A stretch of DNA of 64,000 nucleotides from Ananas comosus (Eukaryota; Streptophyta; Magnoliopsida; Poales; Bromeliaceae), in the NCBI RefSeq assembly GCF_001540865.1, contig NC_033630.1:467147-531146 (forward strand). The letters are read 5' to 3'. The translations under genes were made by a program, and so were the position numbers. The notes beneath the pieces were generated by a model. That model had not been told where the DNA came from. It saw only the letters and a program-made list of their open reading frames with translations, and searched no databases. Positions 48,035 through 60,356 of this stretch are shown piece after piece; the stretch's first letter is position 1; the number at the start of each line of letters is the position of its first letter.

Positions 48035-50109
48035 AACATTATATCAAACTTTCCAAACTAGATAAAAGTAAAATTTAAGAAAAAAAATTATATCACGAAG
48101 AAGTTTGCAAAAATTACCAAGCGATAACCCTGCACATTGCTGCTCAATCGTGGAGTACTCGAACTGTAATACAGCAAGCGTACGTAAGTCATAAATTTAA
48201 TAGCAGCAAGTGTCATGTCCCGAGATCCAAGCAAAATCGGGAGCACCGCAACTCTGCCTTACATGTACAGGAGGGATTCTGTTTGTGCGGCCGATTAGTT
48301 AGGCTTCCGTGCTGGGACACGACAATAAGAATAATCTCTATCTATATATACTAGTCTGGCCCGGACCACTTCTTCTTGTACTGACAAATAACAGCCCATG
48401 ACAATTACAGGCCAACAAATTAAAGATAGGCTGGGCCAGGGCTTCTGGACCTACATTGGCATATGGTGATATTTCATCCCAGATCTAAAACCCTCATTAA
48501 AGTCAACTCTATGCTTCTTTGTAGAGATGTAATAACATTCATTAGTTATCAGTTGCATTGTATTGCACAGAAGCAATGAATGATAGATTGTTAGGACAGG
48601 AGTTGTACATTTCGGTCCTTGATCTTTAAATTTGAGCATTTCGCTACGTAATTTTGCAGTAGTGTTTTGATGCGATCCATTTATCAGAGTTGCTAGTGTG
48701 TAGCGAGAATGCTTGCGAAGGGAGTACTACATGTACGCACATGATCTATCCGACTTAGTTCATTTACTTGGAATAGAAGAAGGATAAAGCCTTGAACTAT
48801 TGATTTCTTATAGGACACTGCTTCAAACACTTATTGACTGTTAGCATAATAAGTTGCTTTTGTGAACATTTATTGCTGTTCTTAAAAGAAAAGGGTGTCT
48901 TGTTAGCTGTAAAGCAACTTTTTTAACCACAGTTTCGAGCCCAACAAGGGCCCATGTAATTTGTCCACAAATAATCTGTGGATTTACAGTCGGCAGCCCA
49001 GTCCAAGCAAATCGAGCCAGGCCGGCTCAACTAACAAAATTCCAATCTAGACTAAAACGATAAACGGAAAATAAAAGCTCAAGATAACGACAACGGATAA
49101 CGACAGATACAAAACAGGTTGAAATTTTAATCGTATTTTTCGTCCCAACTTATCACTTTATTTAGGACAATAACAGCTCACTTTATTTAGGACAATAACC
49201 GAAAGGGATGAGAGTGAATTTTTAGCAGATTTTGATAAATCTAAGCGTATAAAAAAAAATGGTGTACCTGCCTCCTGCTTCATTTCTCAGTGGATAAAAT
49301 CAGATTTAGAACGTGTTTTTTTTTTTTTTTTTTTTCGTTATTTCTAACTCCCACTCACAGCCTCATTCTGAACAGATGGAAATAAAATCTCCACCAACCC
49401 GGATCGATTTCCGTCCCTATGTTCAAATCGTGCCTTGAAGAATAAAAGGAACAAATCCTAGCGGCCGGACGGTGCGCAGAGGATAAAGAAGGAGAGAATC
49501 TGAGGGTACGAATCAAATTCTTCGAAAAAAGAAAAAAGAGAAATAGAGAAAGGGAGAGAACGCATGCATAGATGCTCATGCTTTGGAATCCCCCTTCGTG
49601 TTCTTGTCGCGTATACTGCGATAGAAGGTTCGCTATCTCGGGCCTCCTCTTTGGCACGCTCAAACGACACATTAACACGTGTGGGTGCGCCACATGATTG
49701 GATTCGGGGGAATGGGTGGTCTCAGTTTGTGTTCTTCGTATATCTATCTATGCTCCTTAATTAATTTGCTTTTTCGACTTTTTCCACTGCATCTGCTCGG
49801 AAGTTGCTAAATTGGTGGAGAGGCGTGAGTTGTCAAAAAATGTACTTGTGATTGTTGTGCAAATATGGTCTGATTTTTTTTTTTTTTCTCTCTTTTTACC
49901 CGGTTTTGATTTTTCTTTTCTGTTTCTTGGATGGAAATAATAACATCGATCTTATTTTTAATAACTTTTTTTTTTTCCTGCAAAAACAAAAATTTCTAAT
50001 TTGGAGCTTTCGATTTGAGTTACTTAATCTTGTTTTTAGCTTTTTGTTATGATCGGATATTAGATTTCGTACTTACCTAATGTTTTACTGGAGTGGCAAT
50101 GTGGCATGC

Positions 50110-50111
<2 letters not shown>

Positions 50112-50158
<47 letters not shown>
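50112..50158. repeat. (TA)n microsatellite
   Basis: About 23 TA units. Confidence 0.95.
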
Positions 50159-50161
<3 letters not shown>

Positions 50162-51393
50162 GCGAAATAACCACTGTTTTCTTTTCTTTTTTTTCAAATA
50201 TATGTACATAGCCACTAATTTTGACCTAATGGTGCAACAAGGACAATAGTACACGTAAGTTAAGTAGCATAACAAGCAAAGTTCTACATCCTTTCCTTGC
50301 TATATTCTTTATAAATAAATCTTCCAGAAACTAAGGCCCACTGTTACGTACCTACTCTACCACATAAGATAAGGTAAAAAAAAGAAAAGAAAATCGTGAC
50401 AATTAATTAATTTTACTAAATGAATACCCTGCACGAGATAAGCTGATCCATGCCGTGATAAATCCAAAGACATGGACTAAAACACTGTTTGAAATTGGAA
50501 AAAAAAAATCGTATAAAATATTGTCAAAAAATACAATAAAAAAAAATATATATATATATGTATATATATATTTTTTTCGTACGTAATATTATATTATATA
50601 TAAGTATATTTTTATATTCTTTTGTGTTAAAAGCCCTAAACCCAAATACTTTTTAGTTCACTAACCTTATCACAAAACACACTCCGCTTCAATCATTGAA
50701 TTAATAAAAAAAAATTAATTAATACGTTCATTATATCGATCACTCCATGTATCAGGATCACATGCACGTTCACGTGATACGCTGTTGTGTTGTCTCTCTA
50801 ATGTTCCTGTAACATCTCAACTAATACACGACAACATTAGGGCAAATACACTTAACCTAACTACGGAATATTTCACCCTGTTTAATTCTTTTTTTTGCAA
50901 ATAAAATTGAAAAATGGTCTCAACGGCTATTTCTTCGTGGATTGTTCTCTAACCCTTGTCCCCTCGATGCACCAAATAGTCGCTTACGATAAAATAATGG
51001 TGTATTCGTTGGATTATTAGGAAATTAAGGAGACCGAACAGCTCATCACGTCCACACTATGTTTTCTTCGTGTCCTTTTGATTATGTCATCATCACTGCA
51101 TTGTCAAAGGTGGGGCTATACCCTTGTAATTAACTAGAATAAGGCAACGTGGGCATTAATTAATCAAAAACACAAGAATCAATTCCAATTCAAAATGCAT
51201 TACCCATTACCCAATCGAACCGACTAAACTTAGTACATTCCCAATTTGATTCGGTTCGATTTTACAAGTTGAGAGCCGGCCAGAACGATCGAATCACATT
51301 AACCAAAGTTACGGCAAAAAAAAAAAAAAAAATTCTTTTTTGTAGATAATTTCTGCTATCACTAAAAGGCATTAGTTATATATATATTATTTA

Positions 51394-51900
51394 GCATGAT
51401 GCTGTGCTCCTGAGCCTATTTTTCAGATGATGGAATTATTCAATTGAGATCGTGCTACGTTTTTAGACTTGATCTAGGTATTTGAAGTTTCTAGAAAATA
51501 ATTTTTGCGATTTTTTGATATCATTTACCTAGTGATCAAAAGGATTCAAAGTCAATAATTTTTAATGGTTGATATCTGCCGTTTTTAAGTTTAACGGTGT
51601 AGAAGTATTCAAATCAGATGAAATTTTGATACAAAAGTATTTATACTATCTACAACAAGATCAATATTTCTGATCGAAAATTTTAGTGCTATATCACCAC
51701 TTTTTATAGGATTTTTATTTTCAGCCGTTAAAAATTATTGATTTTGAATCCTTTCGATTGCTAGGTAAATGATATCGAAAAATCGCAAAAATTATTTTCT
51801 AAAAACTTCAAATACGCTAGATCAAGTCTAACGGAGCCGATCGTCGATTCAGAAATTCCATCATCGAAAACGGCTCAGGAGAGAGCACAACAGCCCTGCT
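51394..51900. mobile_element. Long fold-back element
   Basis: Inverted arms of about 200 bp each: GCTGTGCTCCTGAGCC at the left end matches the reverse complement of GGCTCAGGAGAGAGCAC at the right, continuing through TTAGACTTGATCTA and GATATCATTTACCTAG. Short centre, no frame, inserted in TA-rich DNA. Confidence 0.8.
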
Positions 51901-51914
51901 ATATATATATATAT

Positions 51915-52125
51915 AATTGAGCTCCTATATTTTTAAAAATACTAAATTATTAGTGCTTATAGATTTTTAGCCATTGGATTAAGAGATGTGCGGTTATGAT
52001 GATGTAGGCCTCTTAGAATTTAGTGGGTTGTTGGTCGAATAGAATAATCTAACGGGTGAAAATGATCAAAGGCGTAGATCTAACGGTAAAAAATTCATAA
52101 ACACAAAAAACCTGGTGCTTTTACA
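51915..52125. mobile_element. Small MITE-like element
   Basis: The ends GAGCTCCTATATTTTTAAAA and, reversed, GTCTTGTAAAAGCACCAGGT show weak inverted similarity. Flanked by TA-rich DNA between two clearer elements. Boundaries are uncertain. Confidence 0.35.
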
Positions 52126-52143
52126 AGACTATATATATATATA

Positions 52144-52647
52144 GGGCAATTGCTTATATACCCCTGAAAAATTTTCGACTTTCCAATTTACCCCTCTTAG
52201 AAGGCTAATATTGAAAATACCCTTTTTACGTTCCAATCTATTTATAATATACCTTAGAGTTAAAATCTGTTAATTAACTCTATTATCTTTGTAAAATTAC
52301 TATTTTGTCTTTTTAAATATTCCCTTTCACCATCACTGACTTTCTTATTTGCCCTTAAAGTCAGAGGCACAAAAAGTAGTTTGACTTTTGGTCTTTTTCA
52401 ATATACCCCTCTACCGTTACCAACATTTCTTATTTGCTCTTAAGTTAAGGGTAAAATTAGCATTTTAATTTTTTTTAACTGTATTAGATATTTAACTTAC
52501 GTTTAACCCAAGTTAACTTAATAGGAGATAACTACGGGAGTATTTTGTAATAATGGTGAAACATATGAGGAATATTTTAGAAAGAAAAAAAAAAAAAGAG
52601 TAAATCAAATATTTTCAAACCTGTGAAGGATATATAAGCAATTATCC
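52144..52647. mobile_element. MITE with ~50-bp inverted ends
   Basis: The left GGGCAATTGCTTATATACCC pairs with the reverse complement of the right end (GGATAATTGCTTATATATCC). No coding frame; flanked by TA-rich DNA. Confidence 0.7.
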
Positions 52648-53084
52648 GTATGTATGTATATATATAATTTTAATGTAAATTTAGTTGAGCATATAAAATA
52701 GCTAAATATTGAGCTTGCAATTTCACATATAGATTTTTAAATTTTTTACCACGTACACCTAGAAATGATCATAATTTATACCAATCTTTAAATTATGATT
52801 TTTTTTTTTGGTTGTAAGTGGGATAATAGGTGGAGTAGTTTGGATTCGGAAAAGGCAATTGTCGGAGGGTTATGGGGCCCACGGGATGTCGTCGTCTGGA
52901 GGGGATTGGAGGGTAGTAGGTAGTACGGGGGAGAAGTCCGAGTCCGAGTCCGAATCTCTCCATATTGGGTCGGGTCTGGTCGGTTTCAGAGAGAATTTTT
53001 TAAAACTTTAAATTCCAATTTATCTATTGAAATTGAACTTGAAATTCAAACATGAACGATAGATCTTTCTTACTTAGCGACCGT

Positions 53085-53200
53085 TAGTTTTTTTTATTTT
53101 TTGAGAAATAAATAGCAAGCTATCTGCTTCATTCATTAAGTCAAATGAACTGAGCGTACAAGTTGGAAGCAGCTTAGGCCTCCGAGAAAACGGCAAAAAG
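53085..53200 (-). mobile_element. 5'-truncated LINE-type 3' tail
   Basis: Poly(T), TTTTTTGAGAAATAAATAGC, AAGCTATCTGCTTCATTC, then the reverse of a GAGGCCTAAGCTGCTTCC segment. Closest to the LINE at 46129-46439. Confidence 0.65.
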
Positions 53201-54377
53201 TGTGAAAAGTGAAAAGAAGAGGCAGGGTAAAAAAAGAAAGAGGGACATCAAATTCGAATTCGGATCCGGGTAAAGTCTTAGAATACCTGTGCCCGTTTAC
53301 ACCCCTACCTAAAAGTCGGCAACGAAACGTGGGGATAGAGAGAGGAGAGGAGGAGGGGATAAGGACTACACGTGGTGTGCCGGAGAGAAGGGGAGAAGGG
53401 GGGAAACCGCAAGTGGGCCCATCTGGGCCCCACTCACGGCCCGCTATTTTGTCGCCTCTGCTTCGTGGGGAGAACATTTGGTCCGGCCCACCTTTGACTC
53501 TACTTTTGGGTCTTTCCTAGTGAAATTACACAAATGCCCCTGCTTTTGAAGATTTGTCCATGGGCTGCTATCACGATGAGTGCGTGCTTATTGGATCTGA
53601 GTCATGGTTTTATTGGATCTGACTCATGTTTTGATTCCACTTGCCCATTAGGACTTTATTTGTTTTGATGTAGTTCGTGCTTTTGCTTACATCCGCAACC
53701 ATCTCCAGTAGATTTTTTTTTAAAAAAAATAATAATAAAAATTAAATATTTGAAAATTATAAGCAAAAATATGTTTATTAGGAATTGATTAAATGTGCTG
53801 AATTTATTGAAATTCAGTAGATAAATTATGATCAGATTAAATTCGTCATCTACTTTAATAATTAGAGTCCCGCCAAATATTAAAAAATATCATTAGCTCA
53901 TAATTTATTTTTTATGAAAAAATAATTATTTTATAGTGGTAGAAAATTCAAACGATTTTATATTCTAGAAAGGAACCTATATAGTATATAAATAAAAATT
54001 GTGCTAATAGTTTGAACAAAAAAAAAAAAAAAGTAGCGATGTCTTATCCAAAAATTTAATATAAATAATACCTTGACGAACACTCCACTGAGAAAAGACA
54101 AGACCTTAATTGAGAGCACGCCATTGATGTTGCGTTTATACATTAAATATTATGAAGTGGATCGCAATTAGCCTAAGAAACCACTCTACAATTTAGCTAA
54201 TATTTAATTAATTAATAGCTAACTAAAAAAATTTAGGACTAGGATTTGTTCCTTGCTTTTTTAATTTGGGGGAAAGAGGCAAGGGCAAAATGGTCATTTA
54301 AGATGAACAAGCCAGGTTTAATTTAACGAGACATCGCTCTCACGTGGACCACCCCCAACACCCCCATCCAATGAGCC

Positions 54378-54384
54378 TATTTAA
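54378..54384 (+). promoter_or_regulatory. TATA box of the ROTUNDIFOLIA-like gene
   Basis: TATTTAA 115 bp upstream of the ATG, leaving a 5'UTR of roughly 85 bp that contains a short CT run. Confidence 0.5.
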
Positions 54385-54498
54385 CACCTTGGCTCCTCTC
54401 CACAATTCTCCAAATCATACTCCGATTCATTGTTTAGTCCACATTCATTCAATTCACTCCTCTCTCTCTCTCCTCATATACCATACAGAGCTAGAGCT

Positions 54499-54675
54499 AT
54501 GGCTTCTTCTGCGTCGTCTTCTTATTACTACTCTGCGCGGTCACGGCCGTCGCAGAAGTCGGGCCTGCGGCGGCGGTGCTACACGATGGTTAAGCAGCAG
54601 AAGACGCGGTTCTACATACTGGGCCGGTGCGTGTCGATGCTACTCTGCTGGCACGCCCACGATCTCTCCGACTGA
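54499..54675 (+). CDS. RTFL: ROTUNDIFOLIA-like/DEVIL small polypeptide
   Basis: An intronless 58-aa protein of the plant-specific RTFL/DVL family, membrane-associated small peptides that limit cell proliferation and alter organ shape when over-expressed. The Ser/Tyr-rich start (MASSASSSYYYSARSRPS) is the variable part. The conserved RTF domain covers about residues 24-56: RRRCYTMVKQQKTRFYILGR followed by CVSMLLCWH, matching the family pattern of a basic stretch, RFYI-x-RRC and MLLCWH. An in-frame ATG 69 bp upstream exists, but the ATG at 54499 sits after a TATA box and CT-rich 5'UTR and gives the usual family length. No neighbouring gene within several kb. Confidence 0.92.
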   Translation: MASSASSSYYYSARSRPSQKSGLRRRCYTMVKQQKTRFYILGRCVSMLLCWHAHDLSD

Positions 54676-56027
54676 GCCATATTGGGTCCGGCCTGTTTAC
54701 GAATTTCCGGTCAAGTCCGGCCCGGGACATGGAAAAGGAGCTGCACAAGTAAGAGATTGAAGAGGGGGCAATTCACAATTGCGCCTGAAAACGCCGAGGA
54801 TGAGCTTAGCAAGTAGATTAATGGCTAATTAAGATTAATTAGCCATTAATTTTGGGTCGAAGAAGTTGAAATGTACTGCTAATAGTGGAGATCTCAACGT
54901 CTTTCTTTCTCTCAAAAAAGAGAATGAAATGTTGTATGTAAAAATTTTGTATAGTATATATTTTATGTTAGTCGATAGTTGGCGCCTTTTGTCTCCTATA
55001 TATGCAAATTCTCTGCGATTTCTCGTAGTTAGGACTAAGCGCCTGTTTGGCTAGGTTTTTAATTGGCGAGCGTTAATAAAGCGTTTCGTAAGGTTCAGGA
55101 CCTAAACTTTTCTTTCTTTTTCGTTGAACAAAAGCTAGATAATTCAACAGCGTGTGAGTAATTAAAAGTGGTTATGAGTTTGCTTGTTTTATTGATAGGC
55201 AAATTGCATACAATTGAGTAAAGCCATATCTATATCTATATATATAGTAATAATCTCGCAGTAGAATTTTTAGTACTCTCCATAAGTGGATTGGCCTTCG
55301 ATAGTAAATCATTACGTTTAAGATGTAGTAAAATGCGTGAATCATTTTGGTGCGTGACAGAATAATGTGGAGCCATACAACTCACCACTTCTCGAGTATG
55401 TTTAGGGCTTGTTTGGCCTCAGGACCACACCATGTTGCAAGGTATGAGAATCTCTAATTCAAAGAATTATAATGCTAAAATCAGTGGTAACAGATTACAG
55501 AGCAAAAAAGATGTGCACAACCAATGTTTCACTGTTGCAATTATCGGCTACATCATACAAAAGAGGTTGTGACGAACAACCTTTTGCGTTTTCGCAAAAT
55601 GTTATAGGAAAGAAGCGTTAAATTGATTGATTTTTTTTTTTAAGAAAAAATAACAACAAGTTTTCGATATATAATTTAAAGAGTAACAGTTTATAGTTGT
55701 CTGAACTACTTTTGCCCTGCTTTCTTGTTGCTTTTTCTTTTCTTTCTTTTCCTCTTTTTTTTTTTTTTTTTTTTTTTCTTTTTTCTTTTATACTATCAGT
55801 ATATCGTATTTGCTGGCTATTTATTAATAGGTTAAAATGGCTTCAACTTTCTATTTCGTGACAATAAGTTTAGAAAACTAATAAGTTGAATTGAATGAAT
55901 CTAACAAGTTGAATAAAGCTGCGGTCCACATGAGACCAAACGGCAAGAGGCCTAACAATAAATCTAACGTTCAGATAAGTTGAATCGGGTCAAATCCCGT
56001 AAACACTGTGATTGAACTCTTAAGTAC
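54676..56027. other. Downstream of the RTFL gene, AT-rich
   Basis: Begins with the RTFL 3'UTR. No gene or clear element was recognised; it contains a poly(T) stretch near 55755-55775. Confidence 0.5.
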
Positions 56028-57763
56028 GATGAGTGTGTCTTATATATCAGTACGTATTTTTGAAATAGTTGGTTAGCGTTTATGGTCCACAGAATTGCAA
56101 AGCAAATTGTGCGGATTAAACTTGTAATTTTATTTCTAAAAGAGTAGATTAGATACAGCAGATAAAGGCGGCAAACTTTTGAACAAATGATGGGCTTTGT
56201 AGGATTAATGTTGGGAGATCTGCATCAAGTTTATTATACTGAAAAATTTATCCCTGGCCACAGGCTACATTTTAAATATCGTCGAACATTAAAAAAAAAA
56301 AAAAAATCAGATTATTTTGAGGTGAAATAGTTTTTAAGGAATTGAGCTCATGGCTTACTGATGGTTCTCCATGACATCTTAGTCAAGAACGATGGTTAAT
56401 ATTTTTTGCTTCTTACATATTTGATGGGGGTCGAATTATAATTACATCAATTCAAACACCTCCAAATGAAAAGCCCCAAAATTTGTGGATTTGTCTCCTC
56501 TATTTGAAGCCCAAAAACAAAATGGGATTTAACTTAATTTGGAAGCATTACATCTCTCCTATCATAGGAGAAATTTCTTGGGCTTAGACCCATTTCGAGC
56601 TCGAGCCTAACCTTGGATGATTTGAGTTTCACAACTCGTATCATACTGTGTCGACATTGCGGCGAATCGGCCTGTTTACTCTAAGTTGGGTTAGTTAAGC
56701 TTTGTCGGCCTACTCGGCCCATTCTAATTAATGTGACTTGTACACTCTATAATAAAATGTAAATTTTATACCCTAATATTTAAGAATTTTAAAAACTTGT
56801 TGGGGCTTTTGGTAAAATAAGAAAGTTAATAAAACACAGGTGTAAATTCTAATCTTTGAGTGGTTAGGATGAAAATATTACACTAATATACTCGGGTAGT
56901 ATTTGGTTAACGTATAACGTGGCCAATAAGCTCTTGCTCCCCCACTGCTCTAGTCCAATAATTGAAACGCTATTTTCCTTGTTCATAAAAATAAAAATTC
57001 AAATTCTCATCTAAGCATAAAATTTAATATATCAATTTTATATCAGGAATAAATAAGAATAATTTATTTCTAAATCAAATGCTATCATAAATTCCTCTTT
57101 GAATATATGAATATTTTACTCCGGATATACTTTTATGTACTCAAGCAGTCGTAATATTTAGTAGATGAAAATTATGATCGAATGTACAGAATGAAATAAT
57201 ATGTTCTATTTTTCAGGCAATCTTTTGAAATAAGATAAATCATTTTGTGGATAAAATGTCTTAATTTACCAAATTATTAATGATAAATTTTTTTAAAGAG
57301 AAAAAATTCAATTTTTTTCCCTTCAATCATACAGAGAAAAAAAATAAAAATCATACCAAATATGTTATTTAAGGATTTTTGAAACTCCCTTTACCTGGTG
57401 ATTTCCTGAGGCTTCTTCCCCGCATGGTCAAAAAGTCACCCACGAGGCATGAAGTAAAATACAAATTGACACAATCAAAGGCCACTAAAATCCTAATCAC
57501 AGCTGACGTGGCTGATTATAATTAGTCAAAGGTTGGTGGTTCGCACTGTTGAGAATTGGTCTCGTTAATTATCCCCTTCTCCATTGTAAATACTACATAC
57601 GCTATAGAACAAGTCAATGTCAACTACTAATTAAAGAGAGTTCTCCTACACGGTCAACATTAGATATTTAACGTTAGCTCATGCGTTGATCTCGTTCACT
57701 GTAGTGTGTCTATCATTTTCTCACTGTGTCGTGCATCGCATGAACTAACAATTAATGCTGAGA
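56028..57763 (-). mobile_element. Partial second copy of the Helitron 5' part (direct repeat A)
   Basis: This 1.74-kb segment is nearly identical to 60667-62400, with scattered substitutions and small indels. In minus orientation it begins TCTCAGCATTAATTG immediately after the CTAG end of the element at 57764. It stops near 56028 without a terminator, so it looks like a truncated tandem copy. Confidence 0.7.
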
Positions 57764-57941
57764 CTAGTATAGAACCCGCGCTTCGCTGCGGTTATCGATT
57801 AATTTTATATCATAGTTAAGTAAAAAAAAATAAAACAAAGAAACTTAGAGTTAAAAAAAAGTAAACAAAAGAAGGTTACGTAAATATTGGGCTTTTGTTT
57901 TTTTTGCCAAGATAAGAAGAAGAATACATGCCCCAGAATAA

Positions 57942-58020
57942 ATTGAAAAGCATGTGATCATTTCTATTTAACAAAAAGANAAATTGAAAAGCATGTGATC
58001 ATTTCTATTTAACAAAAAGA
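57942..58020. repeat. 40-bp direct repeat around a single N
   Basis: The 40 bases starting AAATTGAAAAGCATGTGATC occur on both sides of the N at 57980, as expected when overlapping contig ends were joined without merging. Confidence 0.9.
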
Positions 58021-58779
58021 GATTCACCTAGATATTGTATTTTGCATTCTCTCTCTCTCTATATATATATATAATCGGTTTTATTCAATTAGTAATTTCA
58101 GATGAGAGAAAAAATATATTAAACTATCGAATAAATTTTAGAATGCCAAATTGTTAAAATCAAAAATCGATCAATTACATTTTGAATATTTCAAAAGATT
58201 TTAAATTTTAAATTAATTGCTCATCAAACTATAAATATGATATTAAAGATTAATATTAAAATCAAAATAAATAATATATAAAATATTTCTGAACTATGTA
58301 TGAACTATTTTGAATTAGCTATCCAATCTTTTAAAATTTTATTTTTTCTATCCAGCTTTTTTATATGTTGGATGTGTGATAGTCAATAATATTTTGACTT
58401 CAAAATTTAAATGCGTTGATTAGCTTGATAAATTTAGTTAATATATTTTATACTATTCTTGTGTAGCTAAATTTTGGCTGTATTGGATTTTCCACCGACT
58501 CCAAATATATCCATCGCACCGAAATTATTCATGAAGTCTGTATAGTATCTTACGACAGTAAAAAAAAAAAAAAAAAAAAACAGTGTTTTCAGATAAGATG
58601 CCCTAAGATTTTTAATAATTGATTTTAAAAAAAACACTAAAAAAAATTATTAATTATTACGAAAAAAAATAAATATGTAAGTCAACAACTCAAAAATCTA
58701 GACAATATACCTAAACAAAATCTAAACAAACAATATTAATAGTAAATAAAAGAAAACCAAAAGTGCCTTGCAAACGACT

Positions 58780-59240
58780 CGATCGCCGCACGCCACCCCA
58801 AAACCCCTAACCTCCCCCTCTCACTCTCTGCCCCTCCTCTCCCCCGCCGCCACAGCGAGCTCCCGCTGTATCTGACCTGCGTCCGTCGCCGACGCCGACG
58901 CTGCCTGCGCCTTCTTTTCGGGGCGCGAGAGCTATTCCTGCTGCTCGTCTTCGCTAATTTGGATCCTGTGTAGGTGGGGAGGGGGGTCGGGGATAGCTTG
59001 CTAGAGGGTATTTGGATGGCGTCGAAGGATAGTGGGGGAACGTCAGCAGTGACGACGATCGTGAGTCCTAGTGCAGTTGAGGGAGGCGAAGCTCTGCCAG
59101 GGAGAGTCAAGGCCCTCCGCCACGCGATCCTCACACTGCAAGTGCGCTCGTCACCGGTGGCGTCGCAGCGGAGTGTGAGCTTCTTAGATCTTCCCGATTA
59201 CGATTTTTTATATTGCCAATTGTACTTATCTGAAGCATAG
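58780..59240 (+). pseudogene. GC-rich captured gene fragment, origin unknown
   Basis: An abrupt GC-rich island in AT-rich DNA. It looks like a CT-rich 5'UTR followed by an ATG at 59016 opening MASKDSGGTSAVTTIVSPSA, then GGEALPGRVKALRHAILTLQ and VRSSPVASQR. The frame then drifts into AT-rich sequence and stops at 59240. Composition and layout suggest a first exon carried into the element. I do not recognise the parent gene. Confidence 0.45.
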
Positions 59241-60258
59241 CAAATTTGAAATTAGATATGTAAATTTCAAAAATTTTGTTTCTACTATCTGATCTTTACT
59301 AGTGTTTTCCGGAGGTGTACCTCTGATTATATTAAATTTTGGATGGAATATACTTTAATCTGAGGACCAATTTTTATTACCCGATGAATAATCTTGGCAG
59401 GCATGGTGAAAATCTAATGAATACAACTAACTTTAGGCAGTAACAATGAAGAAGTTATGAATTTGAGGTGCTATTCAAAGCATTGTAAGGGATAATATAA
59501 AAATAAAACTTTGAAAGCTCATGACTGTCTTTCAGAAGGCGTGTTAAGTTCAGAGGATACTTGTAACATTTTTATATTTATCTTTATACCTATCTTTCAT
59601 CATGAAAATCATTAAGCGCCTTACATCAAATTAGCCGTATGGAGGAGGGCGCAAAATCAAGGAAAAAGAAAAGCAGCGGTTAGAGAGACAGAGACAGACT
59701 AGTGTGAGTGCGTGCATTAGTCGAGAGAAAGATCTGGAAAACTAGTATAACTAAGCCCCACGCTCTCCCGTCCGCAGAGCCGCCTAAGCGCCACCATCGC
59801 CGTCGCCTAACTGCCACCGCCTACTGCCCGTCGCCCGCCTACACCGCCACCAGCGTCACGCGCAAGGCCAGCTGAATCTGACATAAAGCGTTTTCGATGA
59901 GAGCGATACGAGAAATAGAGAGATAAGAGAGATTGAAGAGTGGGGCAGTTGGAGTAAGAAAGAGAGAGAATGGGACAGGTTAGATTGGAGGAGGAAGAGG
60001 AGAGAGATAAGAGAATGGGGCCACTTAGATAAAACGAGGAGGGGAGAGGGAGATGAATAGAGAGAGAGTGTGTTGAGAGAGTAGAGACATAGAGAGAGAG
60101 ATTAGGGGGTATCAGCAGCATGTGATGGGGGTTGGGGGGGGTTTGATTTCTTTCTTATTTTTTTTTGGTGGACCTCACCTTATTCGGAAAAGTTCCAGTG
60201 TGGTTGTGGAATAGACCTGGGAAAGAGCTGTCTTTGGAAAACTCTGTCCAACTTGATA

Positions 60259-60356
60259 AACCTTGCGGAAGGAGGTAAAATCTTGGGAATTGGGTCCAGA
60301 GAAACTTATTGGACCAACTGGTAAACCTTGGGAAGGAGGTAAAATCTTGGGAAGAG
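60259..60356. repeat. Two-copy tandem repeat, ~63 bp spacing
   Basis: A GGAAGGAGGTAAAATCTTGG segment preceded by TAAACCTTG occurs twice, about 63 bp apart. Confidence 0.75.

Larger units (their letters stand above)
43927..54498. other. Repeat-rich intergenic region without a recognised host gene
   Basis: Apart from the listed mobile elements and microsatellites, I see no exon with family signature between the FatB promoter and the ROTUNDIFOLIA-like gene. Open frames at 47422-47904 (minus) and 45189-45389 (plus) resemble nothing I know. A (TA)n tract lies at 50112-50158. 54240-54498 is the promoter and 5'UTR of the small-peptide gene. Confidence 0.55.

Noticed and set aside
48208..48330. Possible solo LTR starting TGTCATGTCCCGAGATC
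   Set aside because: No matching end and no target duplication could be found.
58736..59134. 132-aa minus-strand frame in the GC-rich fragment
   Set aside because: Arg-rich compositional frame; the plus-strand frame from 59016 looks more protein-like.
59807..60121. 104-aa Ser/Leu-rich minus-strand frame
   Set aside because: Produced by GA-rich simple sequence; no domain.
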